This document shows, in pieces, positions 23,955 through 36,402 of a stretch of DNA of 64,000 nucleotides. The translations under genes and the position numbers were made by a program. Source of the DNA: Opisthorchis felineus. Lineage: Eukaryota; Platyhelminthes; Trematoda; Opisthorchiida; Opisthorchiidae. The stretch's first letter is position 1. Every line of letters starts with the position of its first letter. The stretch is from NCBI GenBank assembly GCA_004794785.1, contig SJOL01006586.1, positions 305,502 to 369,501 on the forward strand. Direction: 5' to 3'. The notes below the pieces were generated by a model. That model did no database searches. It saw nothing but the letters and a program-made list of their open reading frames with translations, and was not told the DNA's origin.

Positions 23955-24209
23955 TTATGAATTATGCTCATTTGCTCGTTTATCTAATTGGTCAGACCAA
24001 CACAACAAGTTACAGTCATCTGTATAGATTTTACCCCTGCGGCAAGCCTCCAGTAAAAGCGTAGTGGAAATGATTACGAGAGCAAAAGCTGTATTAACGT
24101 CAGTCGACAACGGATGAACAAAGCTCAGTATGACGCCGAAGATAATTAGGCAAATAAAACTTGCACAAGCCTCGAATGTGACTTTATTATCAAACGAGGA
24201 AGAATTCAT
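23955..24209 (-). CDS. Unassigned minus-strand ORF with two possible membrane segments
   Basis: An 84-codon frame from ATG (24207-24209) contains two hydrophobic stretches (ASFICLIIFGVILSFV and TAFALVIISTTLLLEA) separated by a short polar loop, then a polar tail. A possible donor (ggtaaaatc) follows the second segment. It lies 300 bp upstream, in the minus-strand sense, of the frame at 23655-23320, so the two could be exons of one small membrane protein gene. No family was recognised. Confidence 0.3.
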   Translation of the reverse strand: MNSSSFDNKVTFEACASFICLIIFGVILSFVHPLSTDVNTAFALVIISTTLLLEACRRGKIYTDDCNLLCWSDQLDKRANEHNS

Positions 24210-24429
24210 AAATACGGGGTTCCGGTTAACAGAGGGTGGTCACGCAGTTTAATGATGAAATCAAATGATGGAATTCCATAAACAAGACAGTAGTTGGTCA
24301 ACTTTTTGTTCGAATGCACTATTTTCCTGGCTCACGACCTGCTGCTTGCCTGAGCGTACATTTCACGCTGCAATCCATTCTGTTCACGCTAGCTTTGAAA
24401 TATATTCCCCCGCGTGATCTTATAACATT

Positions 24430-24785
24430 GTTGTGCTGCAGAACTACTGGCCGGGCTGTGCAACAAATATATAGTAAGGAATATTTGCCGTAGTTTGCAA
24501 AGTTGAGGTGTCAGATGCTAGGTTAACTGAAGTAGTCAATCCAAAATTGTACGGTGAGTTCCTTCCAACATATTTCCTTGCCGGCCTACTTTTTACGGTA
24601 ACGTCACTATTTCCTCGCAGTGTACCTCCCGTTTACCTAGATTAGCAAAAGAACTCTTCAGCCGACCCAATTGCTTCTGTGCACATAAAAAATCGGGAAT
24701 TCATACCCGATCATCCGGAATTGTGGTTTGCACAATCGGAGGAGCAATTTGTTAAATCCAGGCAAAACACTGCGAATTAATTAAC
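24430..24785 (+). repeat. Putative 5' LTR of the Gypsy element
   Basis: Shared landmarks with the 3' copy include actactgg near the start, then aggtgtca, gttaact, gttccttccaaca followed by tattt, and agaactcttcagccgaccca (agaactcctcggccgacccg in the 3' copy). It ends near aattaattaac, against ctaattaacc in the other. By eye the copies are roughly 65-75 percent identical with several gaps, and this one is shorter. Exact ends were not resolved. Confidence 0.6.
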
Positions 24786-25409
24786 TAGTGGTTGCGTGCC
24801 CATGTTCCCGGTTGCATATGTCATTGATGGGTTAACCGAATCACTGTTAATGAGTTTTTGTTAGCTCTTTTACGGCGCACAGTCACTGGTAAAGATCACC
24901 AGCTTCTTCTTCCGAATGGTATCTAGCCTAAACATATGCTGCCGTCCAAGATCTCGTGCTATATGTGGTAGCGGGCCAGCGATAAAGCAGTACCAGCGTT
25001 GGTTCTTAATCAACACTGGCTGAACCTCTTATCAGAGAGGATCCAGGGTGCTTTGCTGAAGTCTTCTAGAAAATATACATTGAATGAGCTAAAAGAGGGT
25101 GGAACAGATTCAACGTATTAACGAAAGTGTCACTAAACCAGAAAGATGCTACACTACAATACTCACCTTCAGCTCTCGTGACTGAGTGAACCAGCGTTGG
25201 TTCTCTGTTTATACAGTTGGTGGACACAGGTGACCGTAGTCTCAGCAGGAGTATCTATGATAGCAATCTCCATTAAGATCATTGGGTACACGTTGGTATT
25301 ATCGAGCGTTCAAGGGCAAAGAACAAAAGTATATACCTTACTGCAATCATCAAAATAAATCTTTTGCAAACGAATGTGCCAGCAGTTACAGGCGAACACC
25401 CCCGCCGGT

Positions 25410-25645
25410 ATCCCGGAATCATCACCATCATCAGTGTCAGTTATAACAACCGCGTAATTGTCGTACAGTGGTTGTAGCTGTCACAATTTCGTTCACCGAT
25501 GATTCGAGAAGGTGGGGTATGTAGCTGCGCATTGGAGGCAGGAGCTGATACATTGGTACGTAAATACAGCACTGTCAGTGAACTGTCAAGTGGGAAGGGA
25601 ACTATGCATTGGAGGCAATAACTTGGATGCACGAGCGCCATTGAG
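25410..25645 (-). mobile_element. Truncated RTE-like LINE 3' end
   Basis: Read on the minus strand, this segment shares cctccaatgcgcagct and tcatcggtgaacg, in that order, with the 3' part of the RTE-like element at 37970-40535. It ends in a short GATGATGGTGATGAT-type tail, as the other RTE copies here do. It lies between the 5' LTR and the RT of the Gypsy element and is therefore nested. Confidence 0.5.
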
Positions 25646-26063
25646 GGCTCTCAAGTGCTCCCACTAGACTAGGAGGCATATACTTGCCAGGTCCCACCCG
25701 TATGTGATTACCGTTCACATGCATCTTGGCATTAACTCCTAGACGTCAACGTTTCTGTTATACTCGCCTGTGGCTGCCGATACTTTACTCTTAACATTAC
25801 ATTACGCCCGTTTACGGGCTTTTTCGCTAATGCGGCTATACACAGGGCTAGGAGTGGGTGAGTTGTCTTAGACCAATTTGAACATGCAGTGGATCAGCGC
25901 AACAAAAACTCACTGAATCCAGCGGCCACAATCTACACAACATGCATCTCTTCCACGCCTGCTTGCCTCACAGAGAGCACTCAACCTCTTGGTACTCAAT
26001 TTTTGAGATTTCCCGCCTTGACTCCACTACTCCAGTGACTACCGCGTTCATAATGCTACTTCC

Positions 26064-28560
26064 TTGCTTGCCTGCCTCCGGAGATTTGCACCCGGCAAGC
26101 TAAGCGCTGCCGAACGGCAAATCTGGTATGTGCTCAATATAAGCATCATTTGCCCGTCTGACTGTCCGCTGGCTGTGCTGCTCCAGAAGGTATCTCAGCA
26201 TACCAAAGATCAACGTCCTCTAGGCGACTATCAGCGTTTCACCATGGCTGCCGTTATTCGGCACCGAAAATCCATGACTTTATCGACAACTTCGACTGTT
26301 TGTGCAGTCTTCCTTAACGTTGACGTGGTGTTAACATGCCACCAAATTCCCTCGTGCTTAGAAGGCGCTGTCAAACCCGTGGTCACCACTCGGTCTTTGC
26401 AGGTTCTTGTCCCTTTGGTTTTAAGCCTCCTTCTGAACGCCGTATATATCTTTCAACTCTTAGTTGAGGGCGCAACCTAAGGGTTAGGTCGGGCCATTCC
26501 CTTAGACCTATGATATATTCTTCGCCAGCCCTACATTTGATGAGCATGGAGCGCAGCCTTAGCAGCTTCTCAATGCCTTGAACAGCGTGACCTTAAGGTG
26601 AAAAAGTCAAGCCGGAAACTGGAAGGCTTTGCGCACACTTTGAGCCACCAAACGGAGAAACCCGAACTTCGCCTGATTGAGTCAAAATTCCAGGACACAG
26701 GTACCCGAGGTAAAGTCTTGTCTACGTCGATTCAACGGCCTCAACATCTACTACTACTACGTCCTATTTCAAACTGCGCCGGACTGAACCAGCTGGTCAA
26801 TGACCTATATCGCTTAAGAGCTAAATATGCCGCTCATATGAATGACGCTTTTCTTTATTTAATGCAGTCAAACGGACATTAGTTTTTGTAGTATTTTAAT
26901 CATTGGTATTCACTAGCATGCATCTTCATCGTGGTGGTTGCTTCGGCCACGGCAGTTTGGGCAAATCTGCAGAAAAGTGATGGCGCTGGACTAAACCCTC
27001 ATGAACTCTTCTTGAGGCGGTTGGCAGACAGAAGACCGGCTATGGCACTTTCAACAGTCAATCGCTGACAATATATCCTATTGTCCACCGTTTCTGCTAC
27101 GTACAAGGGTCCGTGAATGTGCATATCATACGGTTATAAGCCCCTTGACTATGGTGTTTAAAATTCTTTGGATAGACGCACAGTGGCTAACTAGGCTTCA
27201 GCTACGTCTGCTAATTCACTGCCGATGTCCGACGTCTCGCTGCGACGACCAGAATTCCACAAACGTAATCTCGAAGCAGGATCAGGCCAACACCTAAAGT
27301 TTTCAAATAATAACCGACGGCTATCACAAAAGCCCTCATTTCAAGGATATGCTCCCAGCTCCAACGATTACTTTCCAGACCTCATGGGATTTCATAAAGC
27401 GCAATACTTCAACAGGATATCCGCGTCCGATAATTTCAGGCAGCAAGCAAAGACTTGTCTTTGATACACTTCATATACTACCTGAACCGGAAATTTGTGC
27501 AACCACGAAAATCGTAGACGAAATGTTTGTCGTGCTGGGCTTGTATGAGGCTCTCCAACAGTGGGAACGTCCTTCGGCTAGGGCCAGCGCGCCAACATAC
27601 ACCGCCCCTCGTTAAGTCTGGTTTATATCATTGCCGTACCGAATGTAAGTTTATATTGACCTGATGCATCCTTCGGCATACCTACGAGATTTCACCCTCA
27701 CGAAAACGTGAAAATCGATACACTCTCTGCCCAAAGCCAGTCCCGTCTCTGATGCCTCCAGTGAATCCATCGCGATGACGTTTGTCAAGTAACAAATGGC
27801 GCGTTTTGTTTGCCCGCCCATAGTCACAGGAGACCATGGCACCCAGTTTGGATCAACTCCACTCAGTAAGCTGGCGGAGATTTGGGGTCGCAACTCCATT
27901 CGATCAATAGTATCTTACTCGTCCGTAGGCTGCTTCTGAGTGTTTCCATCGACGACAGAAAACGTTATGGTGTGCACACGAAGACTACGGCTGCACTGAA
28001 GCGTTGTCTGTGGTCCTTTTGGGCCCACGCATCACCATGAACCTGATAAGAGGTGTACGCTGATATTACCCTTTTACGGTGCTGTCCTGAGTTTTCCGGC
28101 AGAACTCATCACTGCATCACTGGTAGAGCCTGATGGTGCATTCTGTGCTGCCAGACTATTCAGCCACTTGTGCCCCATACGCCCAGCGTCTACGGGGTTT
28201 AGAGCCACCAAATCAAGCGAATGTCCTGACTTGTCGTCAATTCAAGTGCTCCTAAGCTGGGATGCAGTTCAACGCCCGCTGCAAGCACCTCATGCCAAGC
28301 CCCATCAGGTACTTCAACGCTCTATAAAGAACTTTGAAATCGACCTTGGGGGTCAACCGGAGGCTGCAAGTACTGCCAACTGAAATCCGCACATCCTGAA
28401 AATATTAGCCCCGCACAAACTTCCCCACCTTTGACTATTAGTCTAACCTGCCTGCTACTGCTGATGCAGAGGAACATACGGCTGTAGCGTTGCTCACGCA
28501 GACCAAATCTACTAGAAAAGCAAATTTCTCCCGCCGCCACTTGGACTTTATTCATATACA
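26064..28560 (+). pseudogene. pol: Degenerate Ty3/Gypsy pol (RT, RNase H region, integrase)
   Basis: The RT begins near 26090 with KLSAAERQ, then IICPSDCPLAVLL and QRPLGDYQRF, which correspond to the I-x-x-P-S-x-S-P-W and W-R-x-C-G-D-Y blocks. After a frameshift come VFLNVDVVLTCHQIP and PVVTT, corresponding to the F-S-K-I-D-L and Y-H-Q-I-P blocks. A damaged Y-x-D-D block reads as IFFASPTFDEHGA near 26515-26555. Around 27700-27920 the integrase core reads SDASSESIAMTFV, then VTGDHGTQF with the second catalytic Asp. The frame 28168-28383 ends with DAVQRPLQAPHAKPHQVLQR, a GPY/F-type domain. Premature stops and frame changes occur throughout. No gag was recognised. Confidence 0.75.
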
Positions 28561-28739
28561 GTTAGCTGAGCATTTATTCCTTATTTTCAGTCCCACTTGT
28601 CTAACAGCTTTGAACCCTTCTTCTTCTTTCGAGTTTTTTCCTTCCAAGGACCTCGCCACACTTTGCTCCTTGTCAAGTTAATAACTGTTACAATCCGACG
28701 CCTTATATGCTTGGTTTAGTTTTTCGTCCAAGAGAAACG

Positions 28740-29250
28740 TGACGTTTGGTATTCACTTGACTCCGTCTGCCAAGTGTTACAAGCCCAAATTGTCTCAGTT
28801 AGCACGTCCTAATGGATCGAGAACTTTTCAAATGATTGGTCTTTCTACATCGCAGCTCATGGTGAACTCCACGCATCAACAAAAAACAAACTATTTTCCC
28901 CTGGAAAATCCACATAGGCCCTTGTTTTTCCTCCTTCATATCAGTGATTTCGAGTGAATGCTCTGTTTTTATTTGCTGATGATGCAAAGGCTATCGGCGC
29001 ATTCAACCGAGCAGCGCAAGTACAGAATATCCTAGACAAAATTCAGCAGCCATTCGGAGCATGGAACCTACCAGTGCAGCCGTCTTAGTTATCAGCCCAA
29101 TCCAGGTACGAAGGAGTGATGTTCGGTACCACACTTGGTGCGTGTGTTTTACTGAAAGTTCTAGAAGCAAATAATAGGAAGATAACCGCAAACAAGAAGT
29201 TCAGACGCACAGCTTGGTATATGGCTTAAGTCCGCCGAGCAGAAAAACCG
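28740..29250 (+). pseudogene. CR1/Jockey-type reverse transcriptase fragment inside the Gypsy element
   Basis: Segments resembling a non-LTR RT occur in order: FFLLHISDFE near 28920 and FADDAKAIGAFNRAA near 28975, which contains the catalytic F-A-D-D. A damaged segment (EANNRKITANKKFRRTAW near 29165) could be the thumb. Frames shift between the blocks. The upstream end near 28740 and the downstream end are not defined. Confidence 0.5.
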
Positions 29251-30284
29251 CCTTTTATGTACAAAAAAGTCCTAAAAAGTGGCCACCCTGATGCAGGCAC
29301 CCCTTCGCACTGTTGCTTCAAAGGACTATGCTTTAGCTAACCCAGGGCTATCCAGCCGGGAACTAACGTCCAGAACAACAGCTAACAAATGATGAAACAT
29401 GTTACAGTGACTTCCCTGTGCGCGGAAACTGGAACACCAAGAGTTGTTTGGCTTAGCGTTGGGACCTTTCAGGTGGTCCGATTCGCGTTCACAAACTGCC
29501 GGGTAAGACGCAGCCCATATCAGATAGAAGTATATTTCTACTGACAGGCCCCTGAGAAATCCGAAAACATGCATGGAAGACCAACATAATGGATGAAGGT
29601 ATGCAACAAAACGCCGTGAGATTCAAAAAAGTCGCCATCTCCCGCTTTTTAACAGCGAAAACGATGCACACTGGATTATCTGCCTTTCAGACACAACAGG
29701 GCAACCGAAGGCGCACTCTTTTGATATCTGATGCAATCTCTATAGTTTTTCTTTGGTGCCTTGTGCGATTTTTATCGTTTGTGTGTGGGTGTTGTGCACA
29801 TGGTCTTCGCGCTTTCCCTGATGACCGTGGTTTGGAAAGGCATCCTTCTATAAGCCAGAAGCATAGGTGAAATTGAATTCCAAGCACTGGGATAGGATAT
29901 TTTTGTTTGATTTGTGCACGCAGTGAAACCGGCCAGAGGGTCGCCCGGACTTGTCCCGGACGGTCTTTTGCTGCGTTCACCCTCAGCGAGGGGTCACGTT
30001 CTGGAACAGTACGTCTACCTCAGTAGTGTGTGATATATTCTCTGAACCAAACTAAACACGCTGGTTTAACTCGAAGCCCGTAACTCCAAACTTCTGCATC
30101 TAGATTCGCAACCAGTCGCACACGACATGCTTGCGCATATGTTACGCAAACGGTAGTTCATTGCTCTCCCACTTGAAAATGTATATCAGTACCAATGTTA
30201 TATTGTACGCAAACTGTGTATTATCTTATTCAATTATGTATTGGTGTACACATATGTGGCAGTATATATGGACGCATATATTGC

Positions 30285-30778
30285 CACGTTCTTGCACCAC
30301 GGACCAAACTACTGGTCCGTCTGTACGGCGAGTATATCCTGGATAGTGGTTGCGCTAATCGGCGGTTAGGTGTCATGTGCAAGATTAACTAAAGCGGTGT
30401 GGTCGAAATTTGCGATAGGTTCCTTCCAGCGTATTTTCACCGCGTTTCTATGACAGTATGATTTGTTTTTCTGTGACCCACGACGTATCGATTGGGTTAC
30501 CTTGACTGCCCTGCCGGTCAGAAGAACTCCTCGGCCGACCCGACGAAATGTGTGAAAACCAAACCGACCCTGAGGAGCACAAAGCTCCCGGAATGCATAC
30601 CATATTATCTAGAACTAGGACTCGCTCAAGCGGAAGTACAATTAACTAAGGCCAAATTCCCTTTAAAAATCCTGGCCATTCAATTACCTGGAGTCCGCAC
30701 AAAATTGCGCTCCTCCTGGGTATTTCTAAACGGCATGTGGTTAACACAAAAGCCAGCATTCTCATTGGCTAATTAACC
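30285..30778 (+). repeat. Putative 3' LTR of the Gypsy element
   Basis: This copy is longer (about 490 bp) than the 5' LTR and less eroded. The 285-base open frame at 30492-30776 lies inside it and is taken to be chance. See the 5' LTR entry for the landmarks the two copies share. Confidence 0.6.
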
Positions 30779-33405
30779 AAAGGCCAAATAGCGCGCGTTC
30801 AAGATGAGTCCGCCTAAAGCCATAGGTCCAAATGACCGCTCAGTATTCGCACAATGGAATTAATTTGCCGAAAGCTGCGACGTTCTCATGGTTACCGCTT
30901 CATAGTATGGAATGTCTGTTTATAATAACTTATTCTGCAAATTTTCTACATGGGTGAGCGAATCTCCAAGGTCGTCAATCACTACCGGCTGTGAATACGT
31001 TGCCTAATGTAGTGAGATTTCGCGAATTGCGGTAAAACGTGAATCGCTTACAATGGACATAATGTGCAGGCAGTTCTGAGGCTGGAGTAAGTTGTGGGAG
31101 TTTTTAGAAACTACGTGGCGCTTATGGATGCAAGAATTGCGGTGTCACTCCGGTAAATGATTTTTGCTATTTATATCTGCTTGCTTGGTCGAGTACCGAG
31201 GCATGTGTTCAGGGACCCCGATAATTGCCATTCCGAGTTAACGTCGCGGAAGCCGCATTCATTACTGCCGGATAAATCTTGCCAGATTCGAAGAACTATA
31301 CATGTCTCACACATGTTTCACATGCAGCATTCGCATGGTCCGCAAACGTCTGCCCGGTAAATGCACGTGAGTAACCGCCATTTAGATGCAGAACAGGAAA
31401 AATGTGGTATCTGGTTTGTTGGGGTGTTTCTAGCCGCGATAAACTGCACCGCGTGGACAATCCTGTTTGTGGCCTGCAGGGTATCCCGCGGGCGCCGCGC
31501 ACATCTGTGTCCATGGTATCATCTGCTTTTGCTGATAGCAGTTTGAATGTTTTTTTCACATCGGGGCGGTAACGTAGTTTTTTCAAAATACACTGATGTT
31601 GTGCAAGCTGATTCAACGTATCAGTGTAACAGAAGTGGCTACCACCTGCGGCGTGTAGTGGCCACCGATTGCAATGATGTCGGCCGGAGCGTATTTTATT
31701 TCTTTTTCCGTGGTAAGTCAAAGGGATGCCATGATATCGCTGTTCAACATTTTGTGCAAGCAATCTCACCAGTGAATTTTGTTAGGACAACTGCGGTAGA
31801 TGAGTATAGGTCACGATTGAGTAGCTCGAATGCAGCGATGCCTGATGCCACTGTCATTTTTTTGCTTCTACGTGTTAAGAAGTTTTTCTGTCAGGATTAG
31901 CAGGCTTATGAATTGACTACCTTGTAAAAAGAGGTTTTGTTTTCCAGAACGAGACGAATTTCCCTGGCCCATCTGCAGACAGTTTCGTTGACCGTGCACC
32001 AATGGTTCCGTTATTGTCAGCCAGAGTTAGAGTGGTCAGTGAATAAACAGAACATGCGAAAATACGGGTTGATATACCTAATGAGACCAGTTCGCATATC
32101 GCAAGGCCTTGGAAGTGCCCATTTTTGGTAGCCGACAACAACAACACGTATCTACTTGGTTTTCATCCTCCAAAGGAAGGTCTACCTACCTTTTATTGCA
32201 GGAGAATGAAACCCGTTTAAACGGGAGCGATAACCGCCAGCGTTGTGGTATCCACAAGGTTAACTTTTTACTTGTGTGATTACACCGACTACTCACCGCC
32301 AAATCGTCTAGTACTGTTATTTACGTCCAAGATTGATGATGGCATACGTCAAAAGCATGCTTTGCCAAACTGCTGCAAACACGAACGTCTGCTACAAATA
32401 CATCGGGATATTAATTCAGCACGCAAATTATTCCTAAGTGTTACCCCATCGTGAATCCGTGCGGCGTTCAAGAGAGTCAGTCATAAATCTAGGTTCAGCC
32501 AGGCCCCCATTTTTGAATGTTCCCGACACTGAGATTTCAGGCAATCCGGATGGGGATAACACCTGAAGAAACATAATCGCTATGCTGAACAAGGACAGCT
32601 ATTAAAAATATAAGTTTCACACCCAAAGTAGACCTTGAGTATGCCTAAAATTTCTGCTAGGACTGCGACTGTCTTGGGAGATTTTAAAATTTCGAATAAA
32701 CGCCGTAAAATGCTGAGACTTTAAATAGAAGTTTTCATTGATTCAACCCATGGCTCTAGAGAAATTTTGGGTGAGCGTGTGGGGATAGTACAAGATGATG
32801 CCGGTCGGTAACCAGCAAATGAAAACCATCACTCGGAAGCTTCGCTGTGTTCGAGGTTGCCACTTCTATGTCTCGTCAACGTCTAATGCATTTTCTTACA
32901 AATTCTTCGCATAAGCGAATTTTTCAATTGACCGACCTATCTGGGTCAAAAGCATCAATTTAGTAAGCTGTACCTAATCAAATACCGCAGCTTGCGGGAA
33001 AATGTGACTCGCTTAAAATGAAAGAAATTTGCCTGCAGCCATGAAGCATGGTCATACTGTACAACTAGCTACAGCTCACAATGTACCCGTTAAGGTGAAA
33101 TATGCAAGGGGATCACTCCTGGATCTAAATTTTATCTTACAGCTTCTGCTGGAGTAGACGGATGCAGAACACTGTGTTCTCATACGTCAAGATGTGTTAC
33201 TTCGTGGAACCATCGCGAGGGAAACATTAGTTGACTTCTGGTTTTTCATGGTGTCACGCATTGTGACACATGATTGCTGCCTTTGCCTAAGCTTCCTGGA
33301 TAGAGCTTGTTGTTGTCGTTCAGTGGCTTTCGTTCACATGAAAGGCGCAAGCGCCAAAGTGAGTAGCATCGCTCTTTATGCTCTCAGCTCGGGTCAGTAA
33401 TCTTA
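30779..33405. other. No gene recognised; weak dispersed direct repeat
   Basis: A stretch near 31010-31085 (ttgcggtaaaacgtgaatcg) resembles 32970-33045 (ttgcgggaaaatgtgactcg), about 1.96 kb apart in the same orientation. The longest ORF is 31769-31296 on minus (157 codons), which overlaps two + frames (31361-31546 and 31547-31900). None has a recognised motif. It may be an old repeat whose family I cannot name. Confidence 0.4.
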
Positions 33406-34445
33406 TCAGAGCGAGGACTCAACTAAAAGTGCTCCGAAATGGGTACCAGATGCATCGTGAACAACCGTATGAGGGAGGTCATTCCATGCACCAACTGCCC
33501 AAAATGAGAAAACATGTTGCCTGATAAAAGTATGCACCCTGAACTTAAAAATCTTCTTAAAATGTCCTTGCCGTCTGTTAGTTAGGTCAACGGCTAAAAA
33601 CTTGTTGCCCAAAGCTTGTTCAACCATGGCATGAGTAGGTATCATCTCTACTCACTACAAGGAAAGGAGGTCAAACAACGCAACAGGCGCTTCATAGCCC
33701 ACGGATTTAAGGCCAGCCATCATTTTTGTGGCGCCTTTTTGGACATGCCCAATGAAAGCCGCGTCTTTCTTGTACCCTGAGTGAACCATTTGGTTGGCGT
33801 ATTCAAGAATCGATTTATCGTAGGTTCCATAGGGTATCTTCAAGTCGATGCGAGTAATAGGGGGAAGGTTTGCCGAATCGTCCGTAGAACGAAAAATGCT
33901 TTTAGGCCAATTTTTCGTGGTGTGGTGAGAAGGAAATGCGTGAAAAGGTGTTTGCCGAGTCTCCGCTAAATGATTTATGGGCGCAATTTTCGTCATTCAA
34001 AGAAAGGGGCCTGTCTAATGACCACTGCCTGGCAGCGTCTACATCCATTTGGAAGGTTCTGCCCTTTGGACCTCAGGATTTTAAGTCGTCTGCAAAAGGT
34101 AGCCATGGACTTTTATGAGCATCCAAATGGTCGTTGACGTAGATCAGAATCCGAAATGGTCCCAAAATAGAGCCTTGGGTAACTGCAATGGAGACTGGCG
34201 CCGGAGAAGCGGAGGTTGAGCCTACTTTCACTCGGAATGTTCTGTGTGATAGGAACGCCCTAATCCAGCGTTAAATTTCCCCTCGAATTCCGTAAGATTC
34301 GAGTTTTTGGAGCCGCGGGACGTGTGGAACTCGATCGAATGCTTTTGAGAGGTCAAAAGTTATGGCGTCTGATATGAGTCTCTCGTCCTTGGCTTGAGTT
34401 AAGCTGTCCATAAATACGATCATGTTCGTGAAGCAAGGTTTCTCT
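33406..34445 (-). pseudogene. CR1-type LINE ORF2 remnant, minus strand, 5'-truncated
   Basis: Read on minus from about 34440: CFTNMIVFMDSLTQAKDE, SDAITFDLSKAFDRVPH (RT motif with D-x-S-K-A-F-D), LESYGIRGEI, FRVKVGS, TQGSILGP, then YVND and FADDLKS (catalytic block). The post-RT region follows as LEYANQMVHSGYKKD, ATKMMAGLKSVGYE, then NRRQGHFKKIFKFRVHTFIRQ and AVGAWNDLP. The last parts are the CR1-type C-terminal tail. Frame changes and stops separate the pieces, so it is inactive. The endonuclease part is absent, as is usual for 5'-truncated LINEs. Confidence 0.85.
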
Positions 34446-36402
34446 TAAGAAATTTCAAGAATGTTGGGCCTGGAAATGATGATGACCTACAAATGATCTA
34501 TGCCTGCAGCTCAAGTTCTACAGTGAACTGTGTTATAACATCCTGGAGGTATTCAGATCTTGTCACCATTACTAATGGTGAAGAATAACAACCTTCAGTG
34601 GCCGCTTTGAGGGTGTCATATAGTTTGAGGCTAGAGATGGACATGTTGGGTTGTTATAATGACCACCCTAAATCGAGGAAAAGCCTGCAAATTTTAGTCG
34701 AAATTTCGTGATTAGGCTGTCGCTACTTGTACAATACAGCAATGTGAACCTAGTTGGCGCACACGATTAACATAGCTGGAGGTCTACACTTCCTACTTAA
34801 CTAGCGAGATTCAACCCGTACCGATCACGACGGACAGCTGGACAAACCTAGTTAACCTACGTCGCTGACGACCACCCACCCATCTCAACCACGGAAAGTC
34901 GGTGGTCCAGTTTGAAGGAGATAAAAAGTCGGGGTGAAGGTACGGCCCTCTTGTTGTGTGGTGTCTAGTGAGCTATTGATATCCCTAAATAAAAAAATAA
35001 GGAGATGTACCCTACCTAATCGAAATCTCACTAGTAAATAGGTGGATGATAAATCGATAGCACAGACTTCAGCCGTGACAGTCTCGTAGATCCTTGCTTA
35101 AACGACACTATCTTCAAGTGCTCTTTCGTATTGCGTCACGTTCTGTGGATGATGCCCGCTGACTAGTGGGCCTCGAAAAGTGCAAGGCTTACCAGTAGGG
35201 GACGAACGGACTGTAATCAAATCAGCAGTGAAGCTGGAAGCCGTCACACGAAGTAACCAACATTTCGTTCCCCAAGCTGGCGCTCCAAACCACTGGCATC
35301 AGTATTGCGCCAATAACTCACAACGTTCAATTCGCTCCTCCGGAGAGCCAACAATGGGGACGTACACCGACTTTGGGGACAAATTACTCTGAGATTCTTT
35401 GCTCAGGTCCAAGTTAACATCATAGCACAGCTACTTTGTCGACCGTTTGGCAACCGTATCTGTGCATTTTTGGACGGGCTGCGGGCAAGACGGCAACAGT
35501 AATAGACCTTATGCGCACTCACCTTAGAGGCCTGCTCGATATTGGTCACCGCATAGCGGCCAAAGTTCACTATCACAACCGTCGACGTGGTGTAATATCA
35601 GACAACCACCTCTGGTGGATGGGGAAGGACCTAGGAAAACAACATATTTGGTTCCCCGCTCTGGTGTGGACTCACCAGAATGTTTGCGCCAGGAAAGGGG
35701 GACAAGTGTTCAGATGAGAGTCATGTAAGTATCTATTCTAAAAAATCTCGCATCTACCAACATCTGGTATCTAAATATTGTTCCTTACTTCTTGGAGCAG
35801 ACTGATCTCTGAAAACAGAGGGCAACTGGATTCATGGAAACCATATCACCTGTTGGAATGGATGTGTGCATTTATTAGCACGGATGTCAACTGTTTAAGG
35901 GCACTTGGGAGAATACACCAGGAACTATAAGCTAGTTAACGTAGATTTACCTCACCTTGTTTGTTTTTACACGGTGACAGTGCAGTCTCGGGAATTGTGG
36001 CTGGGATGGCCTCGAGACTAGGGAAGACGCACACGTGGTCACTCTGCGCAGCCATTCGGCTTACAAAGTAGCCATCGCACTCCACGATTTTCCTCCGGTC
36101 ACAGTACTGCAACGTATGCAGCTTCTATTCCCACATGAGCCATTTAGCGTGCCGGGATAAATTTTTATGGCATGTTTGAGACAGACTGAGTGGTATACAG
36201 CTTTTTTGGACGACTGTCAGCCTTCTTCAGACAGTTGTTTGTTACTGCCAAAGTGGATTATCCCGGACTTTGCGTGCAAGGCCCATTTTTGGGTGACCGA
36301 AAATGAGTGAGCCGTGATGTAATAATGAGTCTTGGGTCCGTGCGCCGCAGTATTTGTAAGTCCTAGTGAAATCTGTGTGCTAGTGATGTGACAAACAGAA
36401 AC
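34446..36402. other. No gene or known element recognised
   Basis: Six-frame reading gives only short ORFs (for example 35180-35392 and 35436-35717 on +). No RT, transposase or SINE landmarks were seen. Confidence 0.4.

Larger units (their letters stand above)
22314..24429. other. Spacer after TTLL2; two unassigned minus-strand ORFs
   Basis: No known gene was recognised. Several + frames stay open just after the stop (22339-22668), but they look like chance. On the minus strand two ORFs (24209-23955 and 23655-23320) stand out and are listed separately. Confidence 0.5.
24430..30780 (+). mobile_element. Ancient, degenerate Ty3/Gypsy LTR retrotransposon
   Basis: Two diverged copies of the same sequence, about 24430-24785 and 30285-30778, flank remnants of pol in the order reverse transcriptase, RNase H region, integrase, GPY/F-type C-terminus, all on the + strand. 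That is the Ty3/Gypsy order. The coding part is full of stops and frameshifts, so the element is dead. A LINE 3' end (about 25410-25645, minus) and a second LINE RT piece (about 28740-29250, plus) appear to have inserted inside it. Total length is about 6.3 kb. Confidence 0.75.

Noticed and set aside
30492..30776. 94-codon + ORF
   Set aside because: It lies within the putative 3' LTR and has no motif.
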